A DNA stretch of 64,000 nucleotides from Firmicutes bacterium CAG:24053_14. Lineage in GTDB: Bacteria; Bacillota; Clostridia; Oscillospirales; Oscillospiraceae. Below, piece after piece: positions 1 through 8,369 of this stretch. Both the position numbers and the translations under genes were made by a program. Position 1 is the first letter of the stretch. Every line of letters starts with the position of its first letter. The notes beneath the pieces are model-generated. The model did not search any database. It saw only the letters and a program-made list of their open reading frames with translations, and was not told where the DNA came from. The stretch lies in NCBI GenBank assembly GCA_001916715.1, contig MNSZ01000057.1, forward strand, positions 28,421-92,420, given 5' to 3'.

Positions 1-14
1 CAGAGGAAACTCTG
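1..14. terminator. possible terminator hairpin at window edge
   Basis: A short CAGAG/CTCTG stem with a GAAA loop is followed on the plus strand by TCGGATTTTT. It lies just past the stop of the minus-strand gene at 35, so it may terminate transcription from either side. The window edge hides the rest, so this is a weak call. Confidence 0.3.
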
Positions 15-34
15 TCGGATTTTTGCGTTTATAT

Positions 35-574
35 TCAGTCAATTCGCTTGAGACCGCCGGGCGCTTTGCAGCGCGCGGCAAGATCAATGTATGTCTGCTT
101 GCTGCGCTCCCATGCATAGATGTCTTTTTCTTCAAGCTCCCGCAAAACTTTCGCAGGCGCTCCGCCGACAACGACACGGGGAGGTATCGTCTGATGCTTT
201 TTCACCACTGCGCCCTCCGCGACAACGGTGTATTCTCCGATATCAGCGAAAAGACTGACTATGGCTCCCATGCCGATATTTGCGCCGTCGCGTATATAAT
301 TCCCGTGGACCATTGCACCGTGGCCGATCGTTACGCGCTTTCCTATGTGGCAGCCGTCGGTCTTTGCATCGGGGCCGCCGACATGAATAACGCACAGATC
401 CTCAACCGCGCTTTCGTCGCCTATATAAATCGGGCGCTCGTCGCCGCGGATAACGGCGCCGGGACCGACATAGCACCGCGCGCCTATGGTGACATCTCCG
501 ATCACGATTGCGCTGTCGCTGATATAAGCGCTGGGATCGATTTTCGGGCGCTTTGACTCAAATTCGTATATCAT
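35..574 (-). CDS. gamma carbonic anhydrase-family hexapeptide-repeat protein
   Basis: The 179-residue product is a left-handed beta-helix protein built from hexapeptide repeats (for example ISDSAIVIGDVTIG). The three histidines expected for metal binding in gamma-class carbonic anhydrases are present, one in VIHVGG and two in GHGAMVHG. Members are cytoplasmic trimers; some hydrate CO2 and many have no proven reaction. I chose the ATG at 574 because AGGAGA lies just upstream; a longer frame exists but lacks a ribosome site. It follows rpoN by 13 bases on the same strand, so the two are probably co-transcribed. A related acyltransferase function cannot be excluded. Confidence 0.85.
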   Translation of the reverse strand: MIYEFESKRPKIDPSAYISDSAIVIGDVTIGARCYVGPGAVIRGDERPIYIGDESAVEDLCVIHVGGPDAKTDGCHIGKRVTIGHGAMVHGNYIRDGANIGMGAIVSLFADIGEYTVVAEGAVVKKHQTIPPRVVVGGAPAKVLRELEEKDIYAWERSKQTYIDLAARCKAPGGLKRID

Positions 575-587
575 GCTATGAGTTCTC

Positions 588-1937
588 CTAACTTTGCTTT
601 CTGACGTATGTTCCCGGTATGCCGAGCGCATCGCGGTATTTGGCAACAGTACGACGCGATATGGCAAAGCCGTTCTTGGTCATGATATCACTCAGCTGCG
701 CATCGGACAGCGGCGCGGACTTATCCTCGCCGTCGATCACTTGGCGCAGATATTTTTTCGCTTCGTCGGCCGAGCGTTCACCGCTGTCTCCCTCGAGCTT
801 TGCCGAGAAAAACAGCTTGGCCGGTATGACGCCGCGGCTGCACTGAATATACTTTCCTCGCATTGCGCGGCTGACCGTTGATACGCTCAGACCTGTCGAA
901 TCGGCTATGTCGGCAAGCGTCATAGGCTTGAATGCATTTGTGCGGCCATAGAAAAACGCGCTCTGCAGCCGGGCAAGCTTGCCGAAGCAGCTCAGCAGAG
1001 TCTCCTCATATTTGCACACATTTTGATACAGTCTGCCGGCGGCAGAGATACGCTCTTCAACGTATTTAAGAACGTCGGGATCATCCGACGATTTTTTCAG
1101 CTCGCTGCAAAATGAGCTTATTCTCAGGTGAGGGGTAAACGGATGGCAGAGCGAAACATTGAGCCCCTCGTCGGATGCACTTATTATGATGTCGGGTGAA
1201 ACATATATGCTGTCGTCGCTCCTGTCGCCTTCAAAGGCAGATGAAGGATAGGGATAAAGCCGCTTTATGCGCTTTTCCGCAGAGCGAACGGCTGCTGTTG
1301 TAACGTTAAGCGCTTTTGCTATTGCTGCGTAGTGGCCGCGCGATAGCTCCTCAAGGTGTTTTTCGACGATGCTGCGGGCTACTCCGTTCGCTTTATTGCT
1401 GCCGAGCTGAGCGGCAAGACAGCCGCGCACGTCCCTTGCGCATATACCTTTCGGGGGCAGGGAACGCATGACGGCAACGCAATTTTCGACCTCTTCCCGT
1501 GAAACGCCGAGCTTTTTTGAAACGCTTCCCCAATCCTCGGATAAAAATCCGCGGCTGTCAACGCAACCGATAAGGTAGCGGTAAACCTTTTTCGTTTCGC
1601 AGTCGGCATCGGAGTTTAACAGCTGGCTCAAGAGATATGCTCTCACGTCGGGGACCTGAGCACGGCTTGCTATCGGACTGTCGAGCGTGTCGTCGTCGCC
1701 GGCGATGTTTTGTTCACTCCTGTCGCGGCCAAATGAACTGAGCCACTCGACCTTGTCGGAAAGCTCGCTGCCTTTTGCTGCCGAACCGAGCTCGTCAATG
1801 TCGATCGCGGGATTTTCCATGGCCTGCTCGGTCAGATAGGAGCTTAGCTCGGTCGTGTTCATCTGCACCATCTCCAGCAGTTGAATCGTGGCCGGAGTGA
1901 TGGTTTGTTTAATTGTAACCTGATTGTGTAGCTTCAT
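588..1937 (-). CDS. rpoN: RNA polymerase sigma-54 factor
   Basis: The 449-residue protein has the sigma-54 layout. A Gln/Leu-rich region I (QTITPATIQLLEMVQMN) contacts activators, an acidic linker follows, then the core-binding domain, and the RpoN box appears near the end as SRRTVAKYRD, close to the canonical ARRTVAKYRE. Sigma-54 recognises -24/-12 promoters and needs an AAA+ activator to melt DNA. The first gene across the divergent intergenic region is such an activator, and a matching promoter lies at 4344. I chose the ATG at 1937, which places MKLHNQ at the start; its ribosome site is weak, and a TTG at 2003 is an alternative. Confidence 0.95.
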   Translation of the reverse strand: MKLHNQVTIKQTITPATIQLLEMVQMNTTELSSYLTEQAMENPAIDIDELGSAAKGSELSDKVEWLSSFGRDRSEQNIAGDDDTLDSPIASRAQVPDVRAYLLSQLLNSDADCETKKVYRYLIGCVDSRGFLSEDWGSVSKKLGVSREEVENCVAVMRSLPPKGICARDVRGCLAAQLGSNKANGVARSIVEKHLEELSRGHYAAIAKALNVTTAAVRSAEKRIKRLYPYPSSAFEGDRSDDSIYVSPDIIISASDEGLNVSLCHPFTPHLRISSFCSELKKSSDDPDVLKYVEERISAAGRLYQNVCKYEETLLSCFGKLARLQSAFFYGRTNAFKPMTLADIADSTGLSVSTVSRAMRGKYIQCSRGVIPAKLFFSAKLEGDSGERSADEAKKYLRQVIDGEDKSAPLSDAQLSDIMTKNGFAISRRTVAKYRDALGIPGTYVRKQS

Positions 1938-2163
1938 GGCGTTAGACCGACAGGATAAATACTTCGGCGATCGATTGCAAAATGTTAGTTTACGGTTTGA
2001 CAATTTGAAACACTTTTTTGCGTACTATATAATAGTATCAAAAGAAACGTACAAAATCAAGCCCTGAAACGTGATAGTTTACAATGAAAAATGCTGCGAA
2101 GTGTTTCACGACGATACACTTTGCGCCAAAACAGCTGACTAAAGATGATACACTTTTAACAAT

Positions 2164-2192
2164 TTGACACACTGCCGACTAAGTGATACAAT
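2164..2192 (+). promoter_or_regulatory. sigma-A promoter of the sigma-54 activator gene
   Basis: TTGACA (2164-2169) and TACAAT (2187-2192) are separated by 17 bases, 56 bases before the ATG at 2248. The 311-base region between rpoN and this gene also holds two near-identical copies of CAATTTGAMACAC (2001-2013 and 2160-2172; they differ at one base) and three GATAC motifs (2113, 2147, 2185) spaced 34 and 38 bases apart. These are candidate binding sites for the activator itself. Confidence 0.75.
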
Positions 2193-2247
2193 GGCTGAGC
2201 AAACGTAAAAAATATTTTTTGAAAAAATTTTGAGAGGTGTGTTGGGC

Positions 2248-4206
2248 ATGACGGCAGATTTTTTGAACCGCGGAAAAGAGTATATCAGTATGCTCGAAAG
2301 CTCGAAATACATGTGCGAGAGAAACGGCTTGGATGCGCATGCGCTTAAGCTTCCGGATGTCACGGAAGAGGATACGGAGCGCTGCAAAAAGCATGTCACA
2401 GGACATATCCGACTCATGCGAAAAAGCACACCCGAGTACTATCAGGCAGTGGCTGAGACACTTTCAGCAAACAAGGCGGTTTTGCTGTATTTGTACGATA
2501 ATTTCGATATTTTCGGACGTTACGGTAATAAACAGCTAAAGGATGAGCTTTCACAGAAAAATATCAAGCTTGGCGGAAATCTCGGCGAGAATTTTGCCGG
2601 CACAAATGCTGCTGTCATGGCTGCACGCAGCCCAAAAAGCACATGGGTGGTAGGGGATGAGCACTATCTTGACGCGCTCAAGCCTTATGTGACATTTGCG
2701 TTCGGGATCAAGGGAAAATACGGCCGAAACGGGTATGTTGTGCTTCTAACGTACAAGGAAAACTTTGATGAGTGCATGTATACGCTCTTTAAGCTTCTCG
2801 AATCTACCGAGACCATAATAACCACCGGCCATGTTACAAAGGATGTTATCATGCGCGATATTATGCAGCGCAATGAGTACAGCAGGGGCAGCACCAACGA
2901 TATAGTGATACTGGTCGATAACAGCTGCTCGGTGACCTTTGCAAACGATATGTTTTATGATTTTTATAATTATCATCCGCAGGAAACGATAAACAGCTTT
3001 TTGGGCGATATTTGTCCCGAGCTCGTGTCGCTCGTATCGAAAATAGCCGAGGGAAAACGGGTCGTAGGCAAGCCGGTAGAACTTGTCCGCGGCAACGGAG
3101 TGCACGAGCAGTATTCCGAAGATTGCAGTCCGATAAATACAAATTCGCGTCAATTCGGGGCACTTATAACCATATATAAAGACAAAATAAGAAAAGAGGA
3201 AAAACCTGCCGACGGCAACCATGCGCGCTATACATTCGATGATCTCATCGGCGTTTCGGATAATTTTGTGCAGCTCAAACGCTTTGCCGAGCAGATATCC
3301 GCAACCTCGAGTCCTATACTCATTCAAGGCGAGTCCGGCACGGGCAAGGAACTTTTCGCAAATGCGATCCATTGCACGAGCCAGCGCAAGGATAAGCCCT
3401 TTGTTGCCGTAAACTGCGCTGCGATCCCACGCGATCTTATAGGCAGCGAGTTGTTCGGCTACGTCGGAGGCTCGTTCACAGGCGCGAGCAGAAGCGGTGC
3501 AAAAGGCAAATTCGAGCTTGCCGACGGAGGCACTCTGTTTCTCGATGAGATCGGTGAAATGCCGGTTGAAATGCAGAGTGTCCTGCTGCGCGCGCTTGAG
3601 GAAAACTGCATAACCCGTATCGGTGCTACAAAGCCGATAAACGTTGATGTACGAATAATTACAGCCACCAATAAGGACCTGACAAAGTGCATCGCAGATG
3701 GAACTTTCAGGGCAGACCTGTATTACAGGCTGAACGTAATTAACCTCACAATGATACCTCTCAGGCGTCGCAAAGAGGATATTAAAGAGCTTGCAGAGTA
3801 TTTCCTTGAGCGATTCGCGTTTGAAAACGGGAAGAATATCCACAGCATAAGCACGGCCGCAGCGCTGGCTATGGGCGAATACGGCTGGCCCGGCAATGTG
3901 CGCGAGCTGCGCAACTGCATGGAATACAGCGTGATCGTATGCAAAACCGATCAGATAGAGAGGGAGGATCTTCCGCAGAGCATAAGCATGCTCGAGAAAG
4001 AAGAGCCTGTTCCGGAAATCGAGCAGGATAGCTCTGAGCTGAGGATAATGAGCGATTTCTTCACCAAACAGCGTTTGGAAATGGCCAAAAAGCTTATGGT
4101 GGAGTATAAGGGCAACAAATCCCGTGTTGCAAAGGAAATGGGCGTATCGCGCTCGACGCTTTACAGGATACTCAACGCGGCGGAGAACACGCAGAATGAA
4201 AAATAG
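2248..4206 (+). CDS. sigma-54-dependent transcriptional activator (GAF-PAS-AAA+-Fis HTH)
   Basis: The 652-residue bacterial enhancer-binding protein has four parts. Residues 1-200 form a GAF-like sensor region, about 210-310 a PAS-like segment, about 330-570 the AAA+ domain, and the last 45 residues a Fis-type helix-turn-helix (NKSRVAKEMGVSRSTLY). Walker A is GESGTGKE at 361-368. The sigma-54 contact loop is GGSFTGA at 407-413, a mild variant of GAFTGA. Walker B is GGTLFLDEIGEM. GAGAGGTG precedes the ATG. The gene ends 138 bases before a strong sigma-54 promoter, so it very likely drives the reductase-ligase-transporter operon; the effector is unknown but is probably the acid substrate or its CoA ester. 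Confidence 0.92.
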   Translation: MTADFLNRGKEYISMLESSKYMCERNGLDAHALKLPDVTEEDTERCKKHVTGHIRLMRKSTPEYYQAVAETLSANKAVLLYLYDNFDIFGRYGNKQLKDELSQKNIKLGGNLGENFAGTNAAVMAARSPKSTWVVGDEHYLDALKPYVTFAFGIKGKYGRNGYVVLLTYKENFDECMYTLFKLLESTETIITTGHVTKDVIMRDIMQRNEYSRGSTNDIVILVDNSCSVTFANDMFYDFYNYHPQETINSFLGDICPELVSLVSKIAEGKRVVGKPVELVRGNGVHEQYSEDCSPINTNSRQFGALITIYKDKIRKEEKPADGNHARYTFDDLIGVSDNFVQLKRFAEQISATSSPILIQGESGTGKELFANAIHCTSQRKDKPFVAVNCAAIPRDLIGSELFGYVGGSFTGASRSGAKGKFELADGGTLFLDEIGEMPVEMQSVLLRALEENCITRIGATKPINVDVRIITATNKDLTKCIADGTFRADLYYRLNVINLTMIPLRRRKEDIKELAEYFLERFAFENGKNIHSISTAAALAMGEYGWPGNVRELRNCMEYSVIVCKTDQIEREDLPQSISMLEKEEPVPEIEQDSSELRIMSDFFTKQRLEMAKKLMVEYKGNKSRVAKEMGVSRSTLYRILNAAENTQNEK

Positions 4207-4228
4207 CAAAACCGATAAATAGTCAAAA

Positions 4229-4275
4229 GGAAGTCGGCTGTCTGATTTACGAAGACGGTCGGCTTCCTTTTTCTT
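4229..4275 (+). terminator. terminator after the activator gene
   Basis: A long imperfect stem starting GGAAG and ending CTTCC (4229-4267) is followed by TTTTTCTTT. It sits between the activator stop and the sigma-54 promoter, isolating the operon from read-through. Confidence 0.75.
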
Positions 4276-4343
4276 TACATGAACAACAAATGTGTCGCGA
4301 TAGAAAAACGCAGGTGAGGGCAAAAATATTTTTTTGACAAAGT

Positions 4344-4358
4344 TGGCACGATGTTTGC
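4344..4358 (+). promoter_or_regulatory. sigma-54 (-24/-12) promoter of the enoate reductase operon
   Basis: The sequence TGGCACGATGTTTGC matches the sigma-54 consensus TGGCAC-N5-TTGC exactly, with GG at 4345-4346 and GC at 4357-4358. Transcription should start near 4370, leaving a leader of about 85 bases before the ATG at 4456. The adjacent enhancer-binding protein and rpoN make the assignment coherent. Confidence 0.92.
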
Positions 4359-4455
4359 AAGTAAAGATAGGCGTCACAAAAAATAACCGATGGGCTCAGT
4401 TCCCCGGCCGGGATAATCGATACTGAGCCGCCGTTATTAATTTGAGGAGGAAATC

Positions 4456-6489
4456 ATGAAAAGACTTTACACACCGTTTAAGGTCAACAAGCTGGAGCTT
4501 AAAAACAGAGTGATAATGTCACCTATGAGCATAGGTCACACTGTTGACGGCTTCATCATGGATGACGTTGTTGAGTTTTACAAGCGCCGTGCACAGGGCG
4601 GCGTAGGACTTATCATTTTCGCAAACATGCAGTGGGATAAGCTGCGCTACAATCCGAACCACGGCGCAATGCTCACCGATGAGAAGTACATTCCCTCGCT
4701 TAAGAAGCTCACCGATGCTATCCATGAGGGCGGCAGCAAAGTTTTCGCGCAGCTCATGCATCGCGGCAGATGCGCAAACCGCGCAAGCATTCAGGGCGAG
4801 CAGGCAGTTGCACCGTCTCCCATCCCCGGCAGATTCACTCACTTTGAAATGCCCAAGGAGCTCACCGTTGAGGAGATCAAGGAATTCGTTGACTGGCAGG
4901 CAGAGGCTGCGGTCATCGCAAAGAAGGCCGGCTTTGACGGCATCGAGATCGAAACCAACTCCGGTTATCTGTATGGCCAGTTCTTCTCTCCGCTGACCAA
5001 CCACCGCACCGACGAGTATGGCGGCTCTCTCGAAAACCGCTGCCGCTTCATGGTTGAAACTCTCGAGGGTATGCGCGCGGCAGTCGGCCCCGACTATCCT
5101 ATCTCCCTGCGTGTTAGCGGCAGCGACTTCATGGACGGCGGCTGCAACGGCGACGACATCGCAGAGATCTGCGAGCTGCTTGACAAAACCGGTTATGTTG
5201 ACGGCTTCTCGATCACCGCAGGCTGGCACGAGTCGGCAGTTCCCCTTATCACCATGGAAGTTCCCCACGGTGCATGGGCATACCTCGGCCGCCAGATCAA
5301 GGCTCGTGTAAAGGCTCCCGTAGCACAGGGCATGCGCATGAACATAGAAAAGGCAGAAGAGCTCGTCGATCGCGGCGACTTCGATGCCATCGTAATGGGC
5401 CGCCCGTTCCTGGCAGATCCCGACGTTGTTAACAAGGCCGAGGCCGGCAAGGCATCAACCATCCGTCCATGCGTCGGCTGCAATGCAAAGTGCCTCGATA
5501 TGGCAATGGCCAGCAAGCCCATCGGCTGCATTGGCAACTACGAGTGCAACCGCGAGGAAGAGCTTGAGGACGAAAACGGCCTTATGCCCACCGAGAAGAA
5601 GAGCGAGCATCCCGAAAAGATCCTCGTTATCGGTGCAGGCCCCTCCGGCATGGAATTTGCCCGTGTAGCAGCTCTGCGCGGCCATAAGGTCACTATTTGG
5701 GAAAAGCGCAACCGTACCATCGGCCTGTCGCTGTATGCAGCAACTCCTCCGCGCCGCTACGATATCCGCTACTTCGGCCAGTGGCTCGAGCGCACCTGCC
5801 GCGAGCTCGGCGTTGAGATCATACTCAACAAGGAAGCGACGGCAGAGGATATAATCGCAGCAAGCAAGGACTACGATCGTGTCGTTCTTGCATGCGGCTC
5901 CAAGGCATCTATCCCCCCGATCCCCAGAGACCCCAGTGTTCCCATCGTTCATGCATGGGATGTATTTGAAGGCACCGCAGAGCTCGGCAAGAACGTAGTT
6001 GTCGTCGGCGGCGGTGATGTCGGCGTCGAGGTCGCAATGTACATCGGTGAGATCGGCACTCTTACAGCCGATGAGCTGAGATTCATGATGATCTATAAGA
6101 CCGAGCCTTATGAGAAGCTCCAGCAGCTGCTCAACCACGGTGTCCACAACGTTGCTATCGTCGAGATGGGCAAAAAGTTTGCTCCCGACATCAACCCCGG
6201 CAGCCGCTGGTCGATCATTGCTCGCACCAAGCAGCTTGGCACCAAGATGCTCAAGGAGACCAAGGTCATAGAGATAACCAAGGAAGGCGTTGTGGTTGAA
6301 AACGCAGAAGGCCGCCAGACTCTCCCGGCAGACACCGTTGTTATAGCAGCCGGTGCAAAGCCCAATAATGATATGTATGAGCAGCTCGTCGGCAAGGTCA
6401 AAAATGTTGACTGCATCGGCGATGCTGTCAAGGTAGCAAGAATTCCGGATGCGGTCGAATCTGCCTACAAGCTGGCCGCAAGCATATAA
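4456..6489 (+). CDS. NADH:flavin oxidoreductase / enoate (2,4-dienoyl-CoA-type) reductase
   Basis: The 677-residue protein has the layout of FadH, BaiCD and clostridial enoate reductases. Residues 1-335 form an Old Yellow Enzyme FMN barrel. A 4Fe-4S cluster is expected on Cys339, Cys342, Cys346 and Cys358. FAD and NAD(P) domains follow, with glycine motifs VIGAGPSG (about 392) and VVGGGDVG (about 515). The usual His pair of the barrel is replaced by ETNSGY at 166-171, closer to the E. coli FadH pattern. Such enzymes reduce activated C=C bonds of unsaturated acids or CoA esters. GAGGAGGAAATC precedes the ATG. It is first in an operon with an acyl-CoA ligase and an acid transporter; the substrate is not fixed by sequence. 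Confidence 0.88.
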   Translation: MKRLYTPFKVNKLELKNRVIMSPMSIGHTVDGFIMDDVVEFYKRRAQGGVGLIIFANMQWDKLRYNPNHGAMLTDEKYIPSLKKLTDAIHEGGSKVFAQLMHRGRCANRASIQGEQAVAPSPIPGRFTHFEMPKELTVEEIKEFVDWQAEAAVIAKKAGFDGIEIETNSGYLYGQFFSPLTNHRTDEYGGSLENRCRFMVETLEGMRAAVGPDYPISLRVSGSDFMDGGCNGDDIAEICELLDKTGYVDGFSITAGWHESAVPLITMEVPHGAWAYLGRQIKARVKAPVAQGMRMNIEKAEELVDRGDFDAIVMGRPFLADPDVVNKAEAGKASTIRPCVGCNAKCLDMAMASKPIGCIGNYECNREEELEDENGLMPTEKKSEHPEKILVIGAGPSGMEFARVAALRGHKVTIWEKRNRTIGLSLYAATPPRRYDIRYFGQWLERTCRELGVEIILNKEATAEDIIAASKDYDRVVLACGSKASIPPIPRDPSVPIVHAWDVFEGTAELGKNVVVVGGGDVGVEVAMYIGEIGTLTADELRFMMIYKTEPYEKLQQLLNHGVHNVAIVEMGKKFAPDINPGSRWSIIARTKQLGTKMLKETKVIEITKEGVVVENAEGRQTLPADTVVIAAGAKPNNDMYEQLVGKVKNVDCIGDAVKVARIPDAVESAYKLAASI

Positions 6490-6628
6490 ATCGCCTGAGC
6501 CAAAATAGAGGCTCAAGTGTTCTCCTCCCCCTCTTCCTTCTCCCTGGGCTGCCGGATAAGCTCCGGCGCCTGAGGGCGGAGGCGGGTAAGGAAAAATAAA
6601 AAGTTAAAATGCTTAGAGGATATGAGAA

Positions 6629-8299
6629 ATGAATCAGCTGCAAAACAAGAGCTTTGAGGAAGCTCTGGTTCGGTACAGAGAAAAGTGGGACAAGATCAAA
6701 GACCCCTGTGTTGTTTATGATTTTCCGATCCCCGATGTTTCCTGTAAGGAACTGTTCCTCAAAAGAGTTAGCGAACATCCCGACAAGACCTATGTTATCA
6801 GCCGCGGCGCAAAGATGAGCTATGTCGAGTGCAATACGCTTGCAGCAAAAATCGCAAACGGCTTTCTCGCAAAAGGACTGAAAAAAGGCGACAGAGTTAT
6901 AACATATGTCTCTAACGGTTTTGAGTTCGTTGCGCTGGCACATGCCTGCTTCAAAACAGGCATCATAATGGTAAACACAAATCCACGTTCCACTGCTGAT
7001 GAGATCATCCGCAGAATTAAAGACTGCACACCCAAAATGGTCATAACCGACTCCGACGGCGCAGATGCAGTCGTGCAGGCCCTTAAAGACGATAAAGCCG
7101 GCGTCGAACACATGGTGTTCTGTCCGGCGCTCGAAAAGGAAAACCGCTGGGATGAGCTCGGCGCATGGGAGAGCATAATCTCCGATGACGCCACCGAACC
7201 CGATATCGCCATCGAACCCGAGGATATTGCAATATTGCAGTACACTGGTGGCACTACGGGCGTGCTCAAGGGCTGCTGCCAGACAAACCATGCATTTGTT
7301 GCCAAGGCAATGGCTCAGGTGCAGTATTTCAGACCCTTCCTTAACGATAATGACTATGAAAACTACATCGTCATCATTGCTCTCGGAATGTCTCATGCAT
7401 TTGGCTTCGGTCAGGGCATTGTGGTCAACCTGACTATGGGCGGCACGATATTCTTTGCGGAAAGCCTGGACGAGATACTCCGGGTGATCGAAAAATACCG
7501 TCCTACCGTTTGGCCGAGCGTTCCGCTGTGGATGAAGCTTATAGCTACCCACGAGGAATATCAGAAATACGATATAAGCTCGCTGAAGGTCATAACCTGC
7601 GGCTCGGCTCCGCTGCCTGTTGACGTAATAAGGCGAGTCGAGGAGCTGACAGGGGCAGTTATCACCGAGGGCTACGGCATGACCGAAACAGTCAACACCA
7701 TAACGATAAACGGCCATGACCACCGCAAGGTCGGCACCGTAGGCGTTGTAAACCCCAACATTGAATACCTCATCGTAGACCAGGAAACCGGCACTGAGGT
7801 AGTGGAGGACGGTCAGCCCGGCGAGATCATCTGCCGAGGCGAGTGCGTGATGCACGAATATTGGAATAATCCCGAGGAAACGGCAAAAATGCTGCGCAAC
7901 GGTTGGCTCTACACCGGCGATATAGGCCGCATTGACGAGGAAGGCTTCCTTATCATCTGCGACCGCAAGAAGGATCTTATTATCACCGGCGGCTTTAACG
8001 TGTTTCCCAGTGAGCTTGAGGCGGTCGCCATAACAGCAGAGAACGTAGCCGACGCAATAGCGATAGGCGTTCCGAACGAGCGCAGAGGCGAGGTGCCTGC
8101 GATATTCGTTCAGCCGATTGCCGGCAAAACAGTAGACCTCAACGAGGTAGAGAGAGTTTGCCGCGAAAAGCTTTCGCGCTTCAAGGTTCCTAAGGAGTAT
8201 TACGTCATGGACATGCTCCCCAAAACCAAAAATCGCAAGCCCGACAGAAAAATGGTCAAGAAGCTGTATCTTGAACATGCATTCGATGACCAAAAGTAG
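6629..8299 (+). CDS. AMP-forming acyl-CoA synthetase/ligase
   Basis: The 556-residue member of the adenylate-forming family has the phosphate loop YTGGTTGVLKG at about 205-215, the EGYGMTET adenine motif, the hinge region GWLYTGDIGRIDEEGF and the C-terminal catalytic lysine region (NRKPDRK). It should activate a carboxylic acid to its CoA thioester using ATP. It resembles CaiC/BaiB and medium-chain ligases in general form, but I cannot name the acid. AGAGGA lies 9 bases before the ATG. It follows the reductase by 139 bases with no clear terminator between, so both are probably on the sigma-54 transcript. This suggests that the reductase or a later enzyme acts on a CoA ester. Confidence 0.9.
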   Translation: MNQLQNKSFEEALVRYREKWDKIKDPCVVYDFPIPDVSCKELFLKRVSEHPDKTYVISRGAKMSYVECNTLAAKIANGFLAKGLKKGDRVITYVSNGFEFVALAHACFKTGIIMVNTNPRSTADEIIRRIKDCTPKMVITDSDGADAVVQALKDDKAGVEHMVFCPALEKENRWDELGAWESIISDDATEPDIAIEPEDIAILQYTGGTTGVLKGCCQTNHAFVAKAMAQVQYFRPFLNDNDYENYIVIIALGMSHAFGFGQGIVVNLTMGGTIFFAESLDEILRVIEKYRPTVWPSVPLWMKLIATHEEYQKYDISSLKVITCGSAPLPVDVIRRVEELTGAVITEGYGMTETVNTITINGHDHRKVGTVGVVNPNIEYLIVDQETGTEVVEDGQPGEIICRGECVMHEYWNNPEETAKMLRNGWLYTGDIGRIDEEGFLIICDRKKDLIITGGFNVFPSELEAVAITAENVADAIAIGVPNERRGEVPAIFVQPIAGKTVDLNEVERVCREKLSRFKVPKEYYVMDMLPKTKNRKPDRKMVKKLYLEHAFDDQK

Positions 8300-8311
8300 G
8301 AACATTTGAAT

Positions 8312-8337
8312 TTAATTAACCAGCACTTGTTAATTAA
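8312..8337. other. intercistronic inverted repeat
   Basis: A 9-bp perfect stem TTAATTAAC/GTTAATTAA with an 8-base loop lies in the 70-base gap between ligase and transporter genes. It is AT-rich with no clean U-tract, so it is more likely an mRNA stability or processing hairpin than a terminator. Confidence 0.5.
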
Positions 8338-8369
8338 TTAATAAACAAAAAACAGAGGAGAAGATTAAA

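Noticed and set aside
2746..4377. 543-codon frame antisense to the sigma-54 activator
   Set aside because: No domain recognised and it crosses a terminator and the sigma-54 promoter; the plus-strand gene is certain.
6946..6962. Second sigma-54-like TGGCAC...TGC sequence inside the ligase gene
   Set aside because: It lies inside a coding region in the middle of the operon and lacks the TTGC -12 element.
6428..8305. 625-codon frame antisense to the CoA ligase
   Set aside because: No homology pattern or start signals; the plus-strand ligase explains the sequence.
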